This document shows positions 11,993 to 25,519 of a stretch of DNA of 64,000 nt, one piece after another. Made by a program: the position numbers and the translations under genes. Each line of letters starts with the position of its first letter. The first letter of the stretch is position 1. The notes under the pieces were generated by a model. It saw only the letters and a program-made list of their open reading frames with translations. It was not told the origin of the DNA and did not search any database. Source of the stretch: Rhizopus arrhizus (taxonomy: Eukaryota; Mucoromycota; Mucoromycetes; Mucorales; Rhizopodaceae); contig JAKZZE010000016.1 of assembly GCA_024220505.1 (NCBI GenBank), positions 1,226,591 to 1,290,590 of the forward strand, read 5' to 3'.

Positions 11993-13226
11993 ATGTCTCG
12001 TCGTCTCGCTACCCCAATCAATGTTCCCAGTAATGCCCCTAAAAGGGCAAGAATATCTTCAAGCATTACTGGATCATCATCCACCGTTCTCCCGTCCTCT
12101 TCTCCTGCCCCCACTGCTGTTGCGTCTTTTGACAGCTTTGAGCCTTCTCGCCTTCAAGGCCCAGTTGGCTCTTCAGCAAATGGCCCAACCCTTGAGGCCA
12201 TCTTTGCTCAGATGCAGCAGCAGGAGCAGATTCAACGCCGACAGGAGGAGAATCAACGTCGGCAGGAGCTGAAGATTGAGCAGCTAACTCAATTGCTGCA
12301 ACAACAACAACAAGGGCAGCAACAGCAGCAGCAGCAGCCTCCACAGCAGCAACCTTCTGAGGTCAAAGAGAATAGGGCCTTGACCAGTGTAATTTGAATT
12401 TAAAAGCTAAATTAGCATGTGCAAAATAATAACTAAATTTTTGTTTTACCCTTTTTGAAATATAGGCTTTCATATTGAAGTACTACAGAGAGCATCTGGT
12501 CCCTCGGGGTATCACCTTTGACCTGAAGGAGGTCTTGCGCTACAAGCAAAACGCAAAGGTCAGAGATTTGCTTGTAGCAGCTGCCAAGAAGGAGCCATTT
12601 TCTGCTGGCATTACTGTTTCTGACATGCGCAGCATGGTCAGAAACAAATTCAACTACATGGTGAGAGAAAGTAAGGGGCTGACGGCTACGTCAGAAGAAT
12701 CAACGCGCCGTAGTCGTGTGCATGCAGTAAGTAATTAATATTGGAAAATTGAAATATATAGTGTTTGAAGTACTTACATTACTTCTTTAGAAGCTCGCCA
12801 TGAGGCGAAATGCTTACAATGCAGCCCCAGAGGAATTTGAAGCTCGTTTTCCTTTTGGAAAAAAGCTTCTGATAGCCGATTGGACCTCAGAGGAAGAAGA
12901 TGGCCCTGAGGATGAACATGGTCCTGTGTTTGTGGTAAAAAGACCACTCTTTCGAAGTAAAGCAGTAAGTAGTATTTTTGTTATAGTATTTATTTTCTAA
13001 TATACCTTTAATTAATCTACAGGTGGACGAATTCCATGCTTCTCTTCAAAAAGCATGGAGAGACTCCTTGTCGAAAAAAGGCACCATCAATAGAACAAGA
13101 AGGGTGGTGGACTACTTCGACAAGGAGTTCCCCACAAACCTTGACCATGAGGATTATCCCTCTTGGGCCTTTTCTTCTCCTGGCCTTGGCTTTTCCTCTT
13201 CTGCTGCTGCTAATCCTATGCAGTAA
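11993..13226 (+). CDS. CACTA-A accessory (TnpA-like?) protein, A1 copy
   Basis: Exons 11993-12388, 12466-12726, 12791-12964 and 13023-13226 join in phase 0 with GT..AG introns of 77, 64 and 58 bp, giving 344 aa. Residues 1-132 are Ser/Pro/Gln-rich with an NLS-like PKRARIS near residue 15 and a Q/R-rich, probably coiled-coil segment around 80-120. Exons 2-4 form the conserved part: a basic helix-rich stretch (RNKFNYMVRESKG), then an acidic DWTSEEEDGPEDEHGP, then a C-terminal WAFSS. Exons of 261 and 174 nt recur unchanged in all four copies. I do not recognise a named domain. A DNA-binding helper acting on the subterminal repeats is inferred from its position in the element and its composition. 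It is convergent with the transposase gene, 186 bp apart. Confidence 0.82.
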
Positions 13227-13412
13227 GCGTTTACTTTCTCTTTTCTCTCTCCCTCCTTTTTTTTTTTTTTTTTTGCTGCCTTTTTGTTGTCTCTGCAAAT
13301 TGAATAAAAATTTCAAAAAAAAAATAACAATAATAGTCTATTGAATGATTCTTTAGTAAAATAAATAATAATAATAATAATAAAAGAATGTTTGAATAAT
13401 TTAGCATAGTTG

Positions 13413-16246
13413 TTACATATAAATTCTTCTTGGCAGAGCGAGAGTAAGAAGATGGTTATCAACATATGGACATATAGCAACAGGGTTGAAAATCCTGTAA
13501 ATTGGAAGTATATTGCTGCTTGTAACTGGATCAAATTGATTCTTCCACACTTGGATGCCAGTACCATCAAAGGTGGGAAAATGTTGGGTCGCATGGCTGT
13601 ACCAATTGACGAATGCAAAATAATGAGTGGTATTGTTGAAGGAATGTGAAAAAAAAATATAATATTTGACCAATTCGTAGTTGGTTATTTACAACGGCTT
13701 GAATGTATGATGATGATGAATGACTGTCTGATTGTTGGTAACGTTGTCCAAGCAAGTTAATTTTCTTAAATGATTGTATCATTGTACTAATTGTATTCAT
13801 AATAGGTGTTTCATAGGTATCCATATAATAATTTTGTAAGACTTCATAGTGTTCAGGGCATAAGATTTGTTGTTTGTTGTTGGTTTTTGAAGGAAGGGAT
13901 TTTGGTGGCAGAGGCTCACTACCAGTAATTGTCAGGTTAAATAGACTTGGTCCGTCTATGAACTGAGCGTAATCAAATGGCGTTAGACCACTCTCGTCAT
14001 TCGTAACTTCGCCTATTTCCCTTATAAAGTTGAGTAGTAGGAGCATGTCTTCGTTGTTGGTATTAATAAGTGTTGATAATGAATGTATAAGATCTTGTGT
14101 ATGTATTGTTTGTGTAAGCATAGTGACATAAGTAGTTTCGAAGCCTGTCTTGTAATTGATATTTATCTTTTTGACATCACCATTCAAGCGTTCAAAACCA
14201 TAGAGCCAAAAGGCATAAGAGGGACCAAAGTCCAAAAAGCATTCTTTCAAATGCATGTGCATATGCATATTTGGTGTTATACTTGTTTTTCCATAAAGTT
14301 GAGCACAAGTCTTGCCAAAGGTCTTAAATAATGAATGTGCTGTGTGTATTTCTTCAATTGTGATCAAAGGACCAGTCACCAATCTTACTGCTTCTACATA
14401 TCGTATCCAATTGATGAAATGTTCACCGATTAGTCTTTGTTTTAACAGAAAAGGCGAAAGCACAACACACCACGTTCTCCATTCATCGGATTTCATATTG
14501 CTAAAAGTACTTTCAATCTTGCCTTTTTTTCGTTTTTGTTTTTTTTTTTTTTATACAAAAAATTAGTGTTCAGACTTATCACAGAATTAATTCTTTTATA
14601 TTTGTTGCATACCTTTGGAGATTCTGCAGTACTGTGATGGAATAACAATTGAAGCTGATTCATCAGCCATGGCTTTGAAATCAGCCGTAGAAAGAAGCCC
14701 GTGATCTACCCAAACTTCAACCATTCGTTTTGGCGTACCTAGAAATAAATTGTGCATAGGATCAACTGTTGTTAATCTTACAACATCAAAATATTCTAGT
14801 CGGTGAAGTTCACTCCATTTACTTCCTGTGTCCGTCTGCAGGGTTCTTTGTTGTGTAATGTGAGTGGCATTCAGCCAAGCATATGCTTCTTGGCGCTGCT
14901 GGGTATTGTTTCGCAGAATCCAATGCTCATCGTCAAAGTCTGAAAAATCTGGCTTCGTTGAATTTGCACCAGTACTGATTCGCGAAAACACAGTGGAACA
15001 CTTGTTGCAGGCTTTGTGCGCGGATTGACCCATGAATCCAGCTACCTTACGAGCTGCTGGTATATCACAGTTAACGGACATCAAAGCAACACGTACCATC
15101 TCACCGTTTCTGTTCTGGTACGTTGGCATCATCATACCTCCGTACAAGGTATTCAGCTCTGCAATCATTGGTCGCAAGAAATTTTGGAGCTGGTCATCCG
15201 TGGGCTCGCCAGGCCCAGGAATCATACCAACCAGGATGATGTTGGAAACCTTCATCCAGGAACCCCTTGGAAGGTTGTTGATAGTGAGATATACACCACC
15301 GCAAGAGTAATGCATACCATCACTAGGTTGAAACCAATCAACGTTCAATGACACCATTAATGATCGTCTTTTATTCACAAATGGCTCCCCAGCTGAGTCG
15401 ACCATCTCATTCCAGACTCTACCATCATAAATGTCATACAACACACCTTCCTCCACATATCGACCTCTCCACTGTTCAATTTCTGTTTCAAAGTTCGGAC
15501 GGACAAAGAACTTCTTCAACGTTTCGACAATTGAGTTGTACGGGAACTCAAGGACGGGCTTCAGGCTGCTGCCAACAAAAAGTGAATTACCACATGGGCG
15601 CTCTTGTCTGTGGGGGTTGTTTGCAAACCTGACAAAAGGGCATAGTCGGGTATGCAAACTTCCCGTGTCATAAACACTTCTACAAAGAGAACAGACAAGG
15701 AAACGGGAGACACCACTACTGGCAGAGGAATAATTGACCATGGCACGAGCAGTGGAGATCTTTGTAGGAATCTCCATGCCATGGCCAAGGGCACGAACAA
15801 AGAAAGAAAGAAAGGCCAACAGTTCTTCACCGGCTTCAACAGAAAGGTGCTTTGCTTGAAAAAGCACAAGGTAAAGGACCAGGAGATACTCCAATTGTTG
15901 GTCGTTGGTCATTTCTTCTTCCATGTCGACATCCATGTCAGCATCAAGGTCGAATTCTAAATTTGTTTAATAAAAAAAAAAGGGTGTGTTTATGAATATA
16001 CCTTCAAACGTGCTTCTTTCGGTAGAACTGGAGGGTTGCTCGAAGATATTTTCTAATCTTCTTTGTCTCAAAACTATTTTAATTGCACTTTAGTCTTTCT
16101 GCATTTCTTTAAAAAAAAGTACCTTCTCCAACTTTGTCAATACGCTTATGAGTATTAGCGGTTTTCTTGGCAATCATTCTGAATCCTTCAGGACATTTGC
16201 TGCATTTGGTGCATTGGCATTTAACTTTGTTGTTAGTGGCGTTCAT
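13413..16246 (-). pseudogene. CACTA-A tnp2-type transposase, A1 copy, frameshifted
   Basis: Exons, in order of transcription: 16123-16246, 16002-16073, 14613-15956 and 13413-14522, all phase-1 junctions. The N-terminus has a Cys cluster (CQCTKCSKC), followed by a zinc-ribbon-like CSLCRSVYDTG region and the tnp2 core. Core motifs are NVDWFQPSDG (first Asp), INNLPRGSWMK and GMIPGPGEPTDDQ as in plant TNP2, VDPMHNLFLGTPK (second Asp), and FERLNG (probable catalytic Glu). One extra base in a nine-A run (13649-13657, plus strand) shifts the frame and removes the last ~85 residues, which remain readable in the next frame. It is either inactivated or a homopolymer sequencing error. Confidence 0.85.
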
Positions 16247-16508
16247 TTCAAAAAAAAAAAAAAAAATATTCAGGATTTAGTAGAGGAATAAGATAGAAAA
16301 AAATGCGTGATCAAAAAAAACTAAAGCAAATATACTAAATTTGGATGTCGTTTCCTAAACAGTAACAGTTTTACGTGTACTAAAGAAATGTTTTTTTTTT
16401 CCTTGTTTTGTTTCAGAGAACATATTTAACATTGAGGATACAAAAGATATAAAAGAAAACTCAACAATGGTTAAAATGTAAGTTTGTAACAACAAAAATA
16501 ATACCAGG

Positions 16509-19500
16509 CACTACGGCGCAAAGAATCCTGCTTGAAGGATACGAATACTCGTTGCAGCATTTTTTTACAGCGCTTCTGGTGTATTTTTGAGTTTATTTTT
16601 TGGTTGTTCTCCGCATTTTTTCTTAAAATGCTCTATTCATTTTTATTGCTCCACTTTTTTTTTTTTTTTTGCAGGTAAATATTGAAATGGGCTGGATCTA
16701 CTTGGCAAAATCACTTTTTAAACTATATAAAACCTGAGTTTTGCTGTTAAAAGACGTAACGAACCGATATTACACAACTTGCATTTTTCTGCATTATGAT
16801 TGTAATGGTCGTAAAAAAGATTCCTTTTCATTAGTTTTTTTAAGCAATTACAAAGAAAGTAGATTGCGTACAATTTTTTATTTTTTAAAAAAAAAAAATG
16901 TTCTGCGACTCTCTTTTTTGTTTCTATCTTGAACTATATTTTGTGGTTGTTTTTATAATTGATAATTTGCAACAACAAAAAAAGAGACAACTTATAGCTC
17001 CATTACTGCCAAAAATGTAAAAAAAAAAGAACAAAGCTTACGTTTTTTTATGCCTCTGTCAATTGTCGTATCTTAAACCACTTCCACATCTTGTGCTCTA
17101 GCTGATATGTTTTTAATGGAAACTTAAAATGTGAAAAAGAAGACATGTAAGCATTATGGCAAAGAGTCAGTAATGCACCTGTGCCTTTAGTTCTATTTAT
17201 TTTAGCAAATTTAAACAAGATATGCTTTGATTGCTGTAACTTTTCTTTGTATCCAATTGTAGTACTGCTTCATTATACTTTTACTAGTCGAGTTACATTA
17301 CAAACTTTTTATGTTAATTGAACTGAGAGTAATTTGTCATAGTTGTGAATCTTTATTTTTTTGTATTAAATATGGGGAAATAAACTGAAGAATATAAATG
17401 CGTAATAGATATAAAAAAGAGTTGTATAAACTATTATCAAATTCAGACCATATACAATAAAGTAATTTGTTTAAATTACTTCTTCATTGGGTAAAAATAT
17501 TGATTTGAGTAGGTTGTCCTTTGTTATTATACTTTTTCTCTGTTATAGTCAGTTTAATTGAAGCCAAAGGAATTCAATCTGTTTGACTACTAATAATTGT
17601 TGTAATCATGAATTAAAATAAACCGAATTTCAAAAATAATTGTAATAAAAAAAAAAAAACGAGTTTGCAAATGCTCTAGGATGACGTCGTTATAACTTAC
17701 AAGCGTTTCAAAAAGTACAAGAAACTTCCGATTGTACTTCTTTTCTTTCTTCATGTAATCCTGCTACGAAATTCTTACGGCTCGTAATTATTTTTACTAT
17801 TCTAAACACTTGCTAACAATTAAACTGTTATTATTTATCTTGTACCTTAATCTAGTTTTTACAATTATTTAACAAGAATTAGCTTTTTTTTAAGGTAAAT
17901 AGTGATCGTTTGTTGATATACATTGCATCTAATGTATGTTTATAGTATATGAGCTACATTCCGTTTAGTCCTATGCTTTATGAAATATTTAGTAGAAAAA
18001 AAGTCTTTATTTGGTAGGGAAAAAAAAAAAAAAAAAAAAAAAAAAACATACAAGTTCAGTACTCATAATGAAAAAAATCTTATTTTGATTAACATATTGG
18101 ATATAAGGCTATAAATCCCTTTAACAACAACGTAACACTGTAGAGATAATGGAAGGTGTCAAATAACATATCATTTTGCAGTGCAACTTGTTAACAGATA
18201 CAAAACCTGAAGCTTTGTTTAAAAACTCTTAAAACGATTTTTTTTATTACAGCTACAAAACGTATAAAAATAGTTTCTTGTAAAAGGTTTTAAGCATAGA
18301 AACATATGCATAGAATTTATTTGGATTATAGTCGAAAAGTGATTTACGTGAATACAGCAATACATAAGAGAAGATTAGATATATATTTTGGATGGAGTTT
18401 TGATGGTAATTAAAAAAAAGAACATGGAAAAAGAAGTTATTAAATCATAGACATAGGCATAAAAGCATAAAAAAATAAAAAAAAAGAAGGCTACATAAAT
18501 GAAATGAAGAAAAAGGTATTAAAGATCGGAAAGCATACCATTATGTCTACCACCCGTTCTGGCACTCGTCCTACTTCTCGTCGTCAAAATAAAAAGAGAA
18601 GAATAGAATTGTTTCTTTTTCCTTTTATTGTTTTATCTTTGTTAAATAAATTCTACTATTGTTTGTTAAATGTCGTTTAGAATTGTCTTGTCATGACTAG
18701 ATCTCCATGATGGTAATGTTGGTACTTTTTTATATAGCTTAGTTATTATTCTTCAATGCCATTGGTCCTATGACGTTAATTATATGAAATAAACTTGCAT
18801 GGATTTTAAAGCATTATTTTATTTTTTTATTTTTTTATGGCTCTTTTCTTTTTTTTTTTTTTTTTTTTTCGTATATTCATTATTACTCTACTTTGTTAAC
18901 AGTTTTTGATACTTTTAGTTATTGCTGATATGCACCATGTTTTGAAAACAAAATAGCTAAAACTAAATCAGCTCAAACAGTCAACGCATTACAAATGAAA
19001 AAAAAAAAAAAAAAACAATTATTATGTTGCATGGGTATGAAGTTGTTGGATGTTGTATTCCTTTTAACCATTTCTTTTTATCTTTGCTTATAGTAAGCTC
19101 TAGTATTCTTTTACTTCAAATATTGCGAGAGCTTTAGTCAAACAAGATGTTTTTAACGAATGGTTCACTAATTAAAGAAAACTTATTTATAGCTACATTA
19201 CAACATGCAACAACCCTTGCTCTTTATATCATTATTTGTATTCCTTTCCGCTACTTACTTTGACACCTTACTGACTCTATCTGTAGTGTGCAACCTAGCT
19301 GTATAATGAATACTCTATCATGCTGTAGACCAGTTTGTCGCAACTATTCATCCTCTGCTTTTGTATACTATGCTTGGTGTGTTGTTTCATATTGTGTATG
19401 CTGTTGATATTAGGTAAAATTATACTCTATGTTGCTTCAGATAGATTGAACCTTAACCAACATCATATTGTATAGATAGTATGTTTAAACAAGACAAAAG

Positions 19501-20416
19501 GTATAATTTGTTTGCTTGTTACTTTTTTCTTAACTGATGTTTTTTATTTATTAGATTTTAATACTTTGTTTTATTTTGCAATGTGGATTTTGTATGAAGC
19601 AACTGTAATGATATTAACGATAACAGCAATGATGATAGAGTATTATGAAACCCAATAAAGCATAGGCGCACGGACTTGAGGAAAAGTAACAATGGTTGTA
19701 TAAGACAATTATCCATCACATGATAAAAAAAAAAAGAAAAACAATTTTGGTAAATAGAAATAAAATTGCATGTGTTTAAATATTAATCATCCTGTTGAAT
19801 GTAGATTACAATGTAGATTGTTGAAAGTAATTAAATCTGCTAAATGGGTTGCATTGAATATTGTCGAGGACAGGTAAGTAATGACGTACAATTATATTGG
19901 ATCTGTTCATTCTGTATTCCTTTTCTTTTATTATTCCTTTTTTTTTGTTATTACTTTTTTTTTATTATTCCTTTTCTTTTGTTATTCCTTTTTTTTTGTT
20001 ATTACTTTTTTTTTTATTCAAATGAATAATATAATAAAATAAATAAAGCATCGTATTATTAAATCATTTAAATTTGTCCATTTATACTGCCCTATACAAT
20101 AATAAACCTACCCATTTTACTGGACATAATTGATTAAACATAGCCATACTCTGCTTATATACAGAACAGCTAATGTCTGCCTCATCCAATTAAATTGTTA
20201 TACTTTAGACCAATTTTACTCCATTTTACTCCAATTTTGCCTCATCCAATTAAATTGTTATGTGAAAGCGTATGAGAGTTCATGTAGCATCATGTTTTAC
20301 TCCAATGTTATTCCAATTTTATTCTAAATTATGCTAAATTCGACATTTTTAGCATCTTTATTTTATTAATCCGCGCCTACAATGAGTGTTATGCGGAGAT
20401 TTTTTGCGCCGTAGTG
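16509..20416. mobile_element. CACTA-B element B1, non-autonomous
   Basis: Ends are CACTACGGCGCAAA and its inverse, with AGG duplicated at 16506-16508 and 20417-20419. It is inserted in A1 downstream of the transposase start; the joined flanks match CACTA-A sequence near 7700. It is 3.9 kb, A/T-rich and without a long gene. Compared with B2 it lacks about 155 bp (present in B2 at about 38255-38410) and has no Tc1 insertions. Only a short N-terminal-like coding relic is seen (18543-18680). Confidence 0.92.
18543..18680 (+). CDS. Short coding relic in CACTA-B (B1)
   Basis: A 45-codon frame starting MSTTRSGTRPTSRRQNKKRR. Its first 20 codons are much richer in GC and Arg/Ser/Thr than the surroundings, and the second half is A/T-rich hydrophobic noise. 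An identical frame is kept in B2 (40714-40851). The start resembles in style, not in sequence, the MSRRAATPINVP... start of the CACTA-A accessory protein. It may be the first exon of a lost CACTA-B gene. Weak. Confidence 0.3.
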   Translation: MSTTRSGTRPTSRRQNKKRRIELFLFPFIVLSLLNKFYYCLLNVV

Positions 20417-20936
20417 AGGTCTAACGTCGTTTTTCTTTTTTTTTTTCTTTTTATATTAAGGATTTCTAATGGGACACAAATGGATGATGAACATGAACCT
20501 CATGAGTAAAGTTATTCTTTCCAACAGATAAAACTATAAGAATATCAAACTTATATTACTGCTTGTTGCTGCAAAGTGTTTTTTGATAAAGAAAGTTGGC
20601 AATGTTAACATCTCTAATGGCTAATGGCAAATTACACCCATGTGTAAACATAAAGTAAGTAATGAACTAATATAAGCTTAAAAACATATATTCTTTTATA
20701 TTATTTGTCATAAAAAATAATAAAGCAATCTATTTACTTGAAAAACAAAAAAATTGTGCTTGTATCTATTGATTATAATTGCCTTGTAACAAGATGTTAA
20801 CAAAGCTTCTTTTTTTTTTATTCTTTTTAGAATATACACGTATTCTTGTTATAATGTACAAGCATTTGTATTTTTATAAAACATGTTTACTGTTAGGTTA
20901 TTGTTTTCATTTGAATAAGTAACATTTTATTGCTAT

Positions 20937-20975
<39 letters not shown>

Positions 20976-21500
20976 ATTCTTCAGCTTCTTTTTTTTTTTT
21001 TTCCCAAACGCAACTATTTTGTTACGTTCTGTTACACGCTTCAAATGAACTAAGCTAAAGATCACAGACTGCCTTCCTAATATGTATTCTTTTGATCAAA
21101 ATAATCACAATGTGTTTTTGTTTTCCGCATTTTGCCCTCAAAAATAAAAAAAATAAAATATCGGTCTTTCAACGATAGAGGAGAACAGGCTTTCCAAAAA
21201 GAGACTATTTGAAAAAAAAAAGACACTTTTTTAAAACATGAATAACTCTATGAATACTTACACCACAAAAAAAATAATAAAATTATTAAATTTCTTTATT
21301 TTTTTCGCACCTAAATCTTTTTTCAAAATTCAAAAAGGTGCAATACAGAGCATTTTAATTTTTTTCGTTTAATCAAAGTTATTTAAATCGTTGAAATTTT
21401 GATGTTAGAAATGACTGCCAATGACTGATAACGCTGAAAATCACCAATTATTTGCAGTGCCACACTGCAAATAATAGTGTAAATTGGGTAACAAATCGTT

Positions 21501-22068
21501 TGTTGTATAATGGTAATAGTTATTAAGAAAAAGGTAGAAACAAAGATCAAGAAACAGTTTGAGTACTTTTTGAGACTGATCTTTATTTCAGTTTAAGTTA
21601 AAGTAAAAATTATTCTAATTGAAGGTAGGTATTTATATCTTATTGAGTGAGTGGCTTGATATCTTCTATTGTAAGCGTTCTTCTAATATTCAGGTACTTT
21701 AGCAAGTGTCATCTATAATTATGATTATGAAAACTTTTCATTTGTTCTTTTGTATGTCTGTCATAGATTATCTTTTATTCGGGGAATTCCTCACTGATTT
21801 GAATAACGTTATTTTACGCGTTATTTCAATTATATGAAAGATTAGCAATATTCCTGATATTGGATTGGATCTTGTTATTTTAGTTGATACTTCTTCTTAT
21901 AAAAGAACTCTCATTAATACAAAACATATTCTAAAAGAATATGTTTAATTGGAATTGATTGTATAATCTTATTTAAATAAACTTATATTTTATTTTTATT
22001 TAATTATGATCTTGTATTAAGACTTATATTTATCAATGTCTACTACAATCAGTTACTGTTCTACAACA
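21501..22068 (-). repeat. 3' LTR (568 bp)
   Basis: Equal in length to the LTR at 26897-27464 and identical wherever I compared the two, which points to a recent insertion. In element orientation it is preceded by the polypurine tract at 22069-22080. Confidence 0.95.
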
Positions 22069-22088
22069 TAATCCCCTCCCAGGTATGA

Positions 22089-25000
22089 TCAATACCGTTT
22101 AGATCTTTTAGGTCTACCTTGGCTCTTATTCTTCTCATTAATTGTTGTGGAAGAGTAGCTGGTTTCTTTTAAGTCTATTGGTATTTTACGTTTACTTGAC
22201 TGAGGATTAGATTCCTTATTTGTATTATTTGACTTTTCTTTTTTATCAAGAATTTTATATTTCGTTTTAATGTCTTCAGGGACAATACCAATTCTTTGCC
22301 AATATTCAGTTATGAATTTAAGATCTGCAAAGTGAGATGCAGGTTCCCAGGTATCTTCACTCTCATCATAACCTTTCCATCTACACTTATAAATATATTT
22401 TCCTTTAACTTTTTTATGTGTTAAGATGGCTTCAACTTGATAGAATTTATTTGAGGATATTACTTCATCCTGTGATATCATCTTGAGTGCAGATGGTGGG
22501 TAGTTTTTAGGTAATAAATCTCCCTTTTCATCTTCAAGCACATATGATCCACCTTGGGTGATCCTTTTAACTTTATAAGGTCCCTCATATGGAGCATCAA
22601 GCTTATTTGTTTTATAATTTACTGTTACCATTACATAACTATTTTCGGGGATTGATACAAGTTTATGTGACGCATCAAATTTTTCCTTTTGTTTGTTTGT
22701 TATTATTTTTGTTCTTTCGTATATAGCAGGAAATACAATTTCTGTCATCTTTTTTATATTTTTTAAAAGTTCTGTATTTAATTCTTCCTTAGTTGCTTCA
22801 TCTTTTTCCTGACTGAAATCTTCAAAGTCATTTGGATTACGACCGAACATTAAAGTGAAGGGTGGCGTCTTAGTACGTTCATTATATTTGCTATTTAGGT
22901 AGAGTTGTGTAGAAGGAACATATAAATCCCAGTCTGCTTTAGCACCTTCGACTTGTTTCTTTATGGCTTTTACAGCACTTTGTACCCAACGTTCACTTAT
23001 ACCATTAGCTCTGGGATGGTAACTAGATATGAGTCTATGATCATAACCAGCATTTTCAGCAAGTAATTGCATAAGCTCATTTACAAATTCACCACCATTA
23101 TCAGATTGGATTACACGTGGAAAACCATAATGCGAGAATACATCGATTAATGTTTTTACAATTGTCATAGATTGTTTATCAGGGATAGGTTTCAATATGC
23201 AGTAACGAGTAGCAATGTCAACCATAATCAGTAAGTAATTGTTGCCATTCAAGGAAGTTTTCATGGGACCAGCTAAGTCGATGCCCCAACTATCACCAGG
23301 TAATGTGGCTGTTATAGGTCTTAAAGGGTTATAACCTTTTTTGATTATGTTAAATTGTTGACAGGGTACACAACTTTTTACTAATTCTACTGCTTCTTCT
23401 TTTAGATTATTCCAGTAGATACCTTTACGTTTTAAAGCATGGTAGATTGCATCAGAACCAAAGTGTCCTTTTAGATGTTCTTTAAGAAGAAGTTCTTTAC
23501 GTTCTTCTGAATCCGCTGGTGTTATGTATTCACCGTCATTAATACTAGGTAATTTTATAGCTGTTCTGTTAAGCAGACGAGCATTATCCCCTCCCAGTTC
23601 ATTGACAGGATTCTCAATTTCATAGAGACGAGAAAGTGTATCAGGTAAGATATTATCTATTCCTGGCAGATGAACGACTTTAAAATCATACTTTAATAAA
23701 GTATCCAGCCAATTGATCAGCATTACGTTTGCTATTTTTTGCGTGTGAAGATAGGTCAATGCTTTATGATCCGTGTATAGAGTGAAGTGATTACCCCAGA
23801 GATATTTATGGAACTTTTTAATGCATAGACTACTGCTAATAATTCACGCTTAGTAGCTGAATAGTTACGTTCACTTTTAGAGAGACTTTTCGCCATCATG
23901 GAAATATATTTTATTTTTCCATCAATCACTTGATAGAGAACAACACCTACACCAACGTTAGAAGCATCAGTGGCAACACAGAAAGGACGATTTAAATCAG
24001 GATAGGCTAAGATTGTACCTTCCAAAAGTACCTTTTTAAGATTATCAAAGCATGTTTGATGTTTACTGTTCCATAATTTTTCAAGTGATTTTTCATTCCT
24101 CAATGCATCCAGCGGAGCCAAGAGTGTGGACGCTTTAGGGATAAGAGGTCGGAAGTAATTTATGAGACCACAATACTTCATGATATCCTTTCCTGTTTTA
24201 GGTATAGGGAAATCTTGTACATTAGCAACTTTACGAACGTCAAGAGATACACCTTTAGGCGATATTCTAAAACCAAGTAAATTAATCTTATTTTGAAAGA
24301 ATTTACATTTATCAGGATTTAATTTGAGATTTACTTTGGTCAGCTTATTTATTACTGCTTTTAAATGTAGTTTATGTTCTTCAATTGAAGTAGATGCGAC
24401 TACTATATCATCGATAAAGCATCTAGCAAAGGGCATATTCTCAAGTGCTATACTCATTGTTCTTTGCATCACACTAGATACGTGTTTTAAACCAAATGGA
24501 GTACCAATTGGCACGTATTGTACATTATTCCATGAGAATGCTAATTTATGAGCATGATCCTCTCGCAACCTTAAAGAGTTAAATGCGGATTTAAGATCCA
24601 GAGTAGAATATACTGAAGCTCCTTTTAATTCTTCAAAGAGTTCAGATATTTTTGGTAAAGGCATTCGGTCAATAGAAGATAAAAGAGCATTAATATGTCT
24701 AGGATCATGGCATACACGATAACCAGTTATTTCTCCCTTGGCATTTGTCTTTTTTACTACAGTTAAAGCCGAATTCCATTCAGTGTTAGCAGGAGCACGT
24801 TTTATGACACCATTATCCAGCCATTCATTAATCTGATCCTGTACAACTTGATGATACACTAAAGCGATCGGGTAAGGACTTCGATAAGATGTTACATTTT
24901 CTGGAGTTTCAATTGAGACAACAGATTCTGGAATTGTACAAAAAGAACCTTTAGGTATGCCTTGATTTAATTGAATCAATGGTTTAATATCATTTATAGC

Positions 25001-25519
25001 AGATTGAAATTGTTCAGGAGTTCCTGCGGGGCAGTCTTCAAGTTCTGACATTTCCTTATCTACTTCTTCTAAGAGCTCACTATTGTCACTATATTTAGAT
25101 TGTGCAGCTTGAATATTGTCTACTTCATCAGTATCCCATTTGTATGGTAAACCAGTAAGACCGATTCCAAGTTTAGTCATAAAATCTGTACCTATACTCA
25201 TGTCATGATCATTTGTTAAGTTCATTACTTCGAAGTTATGAGTATAATTTTTTTCATTACATCTGATGTTTAATTCAATTGTACCAGTTCGTGTAATAGT
25301 AGATTCAGAATCAGCCAATTTTATTACATCTTTTTCCTTAGATGGAACAATAGGAAAATTATGTTCTAGACAAAACTTTTTATTAATTGACGAAAAATTT
25401 GCACCTGTATCTAAGATAGTCATTGCTTTTACATTATTTACAAGGATAGGAAAGCTTATAGAATCATCTTTAGTCAGTTTAAAATCACGAGTAACAGTTA
25501 TGTCTTTATTTCTTAATTT
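22089..25519 (-). pseudogene. Ty3-type pol (PR-RT-RNaseH-IN-chromodomain), one frameshift
   Basis: It follows gag in the same frame after a single TGA (25520-25522). Order of domains: aspartic protease (LDTGANFSS), reverse transcriptase with the FIDDIVVAS catalytic box, RNase H (FCVATDASNVGVG), then a frame change at a five-A run (plus-strand T at 23815-23819). After it come the RNase H end (LPGIDNILPDTLSRL) and the integrase: zinc-binding HLKGH...CVPC, the DD-E core with GIDLAGPMK, QSDNGGEF and GISERWVQS. A chromodomain (YKCRWKGYDESEDTWEP) follows near the C-terminus. The chromodomain places it among chromoviruses. One missing base separates the 5' and 3' halves. Confidence 0.9.

Larger units (their letters stand above)
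10254..21459. mobile_element. CACTA-A element A1 (full-length, carries both genes)
   Basis: Begins CACTGCAAATAATTGGAGAT and ends with the inverse of CACTGCAAATAATTGGTGAT. Length is 11.2 kb, or about 7.3 kb without the nested CACTA-B element. It carries the accessory gene on + (11993-13226) and a frameshifted transposase on - (13413-16246), convergent. The left flanking triplet is TTG and the right is CCA, so unlike its relatives it has no matching 3-bp duplication; a rearrangement at one end is likely. Confidence 0.9.
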
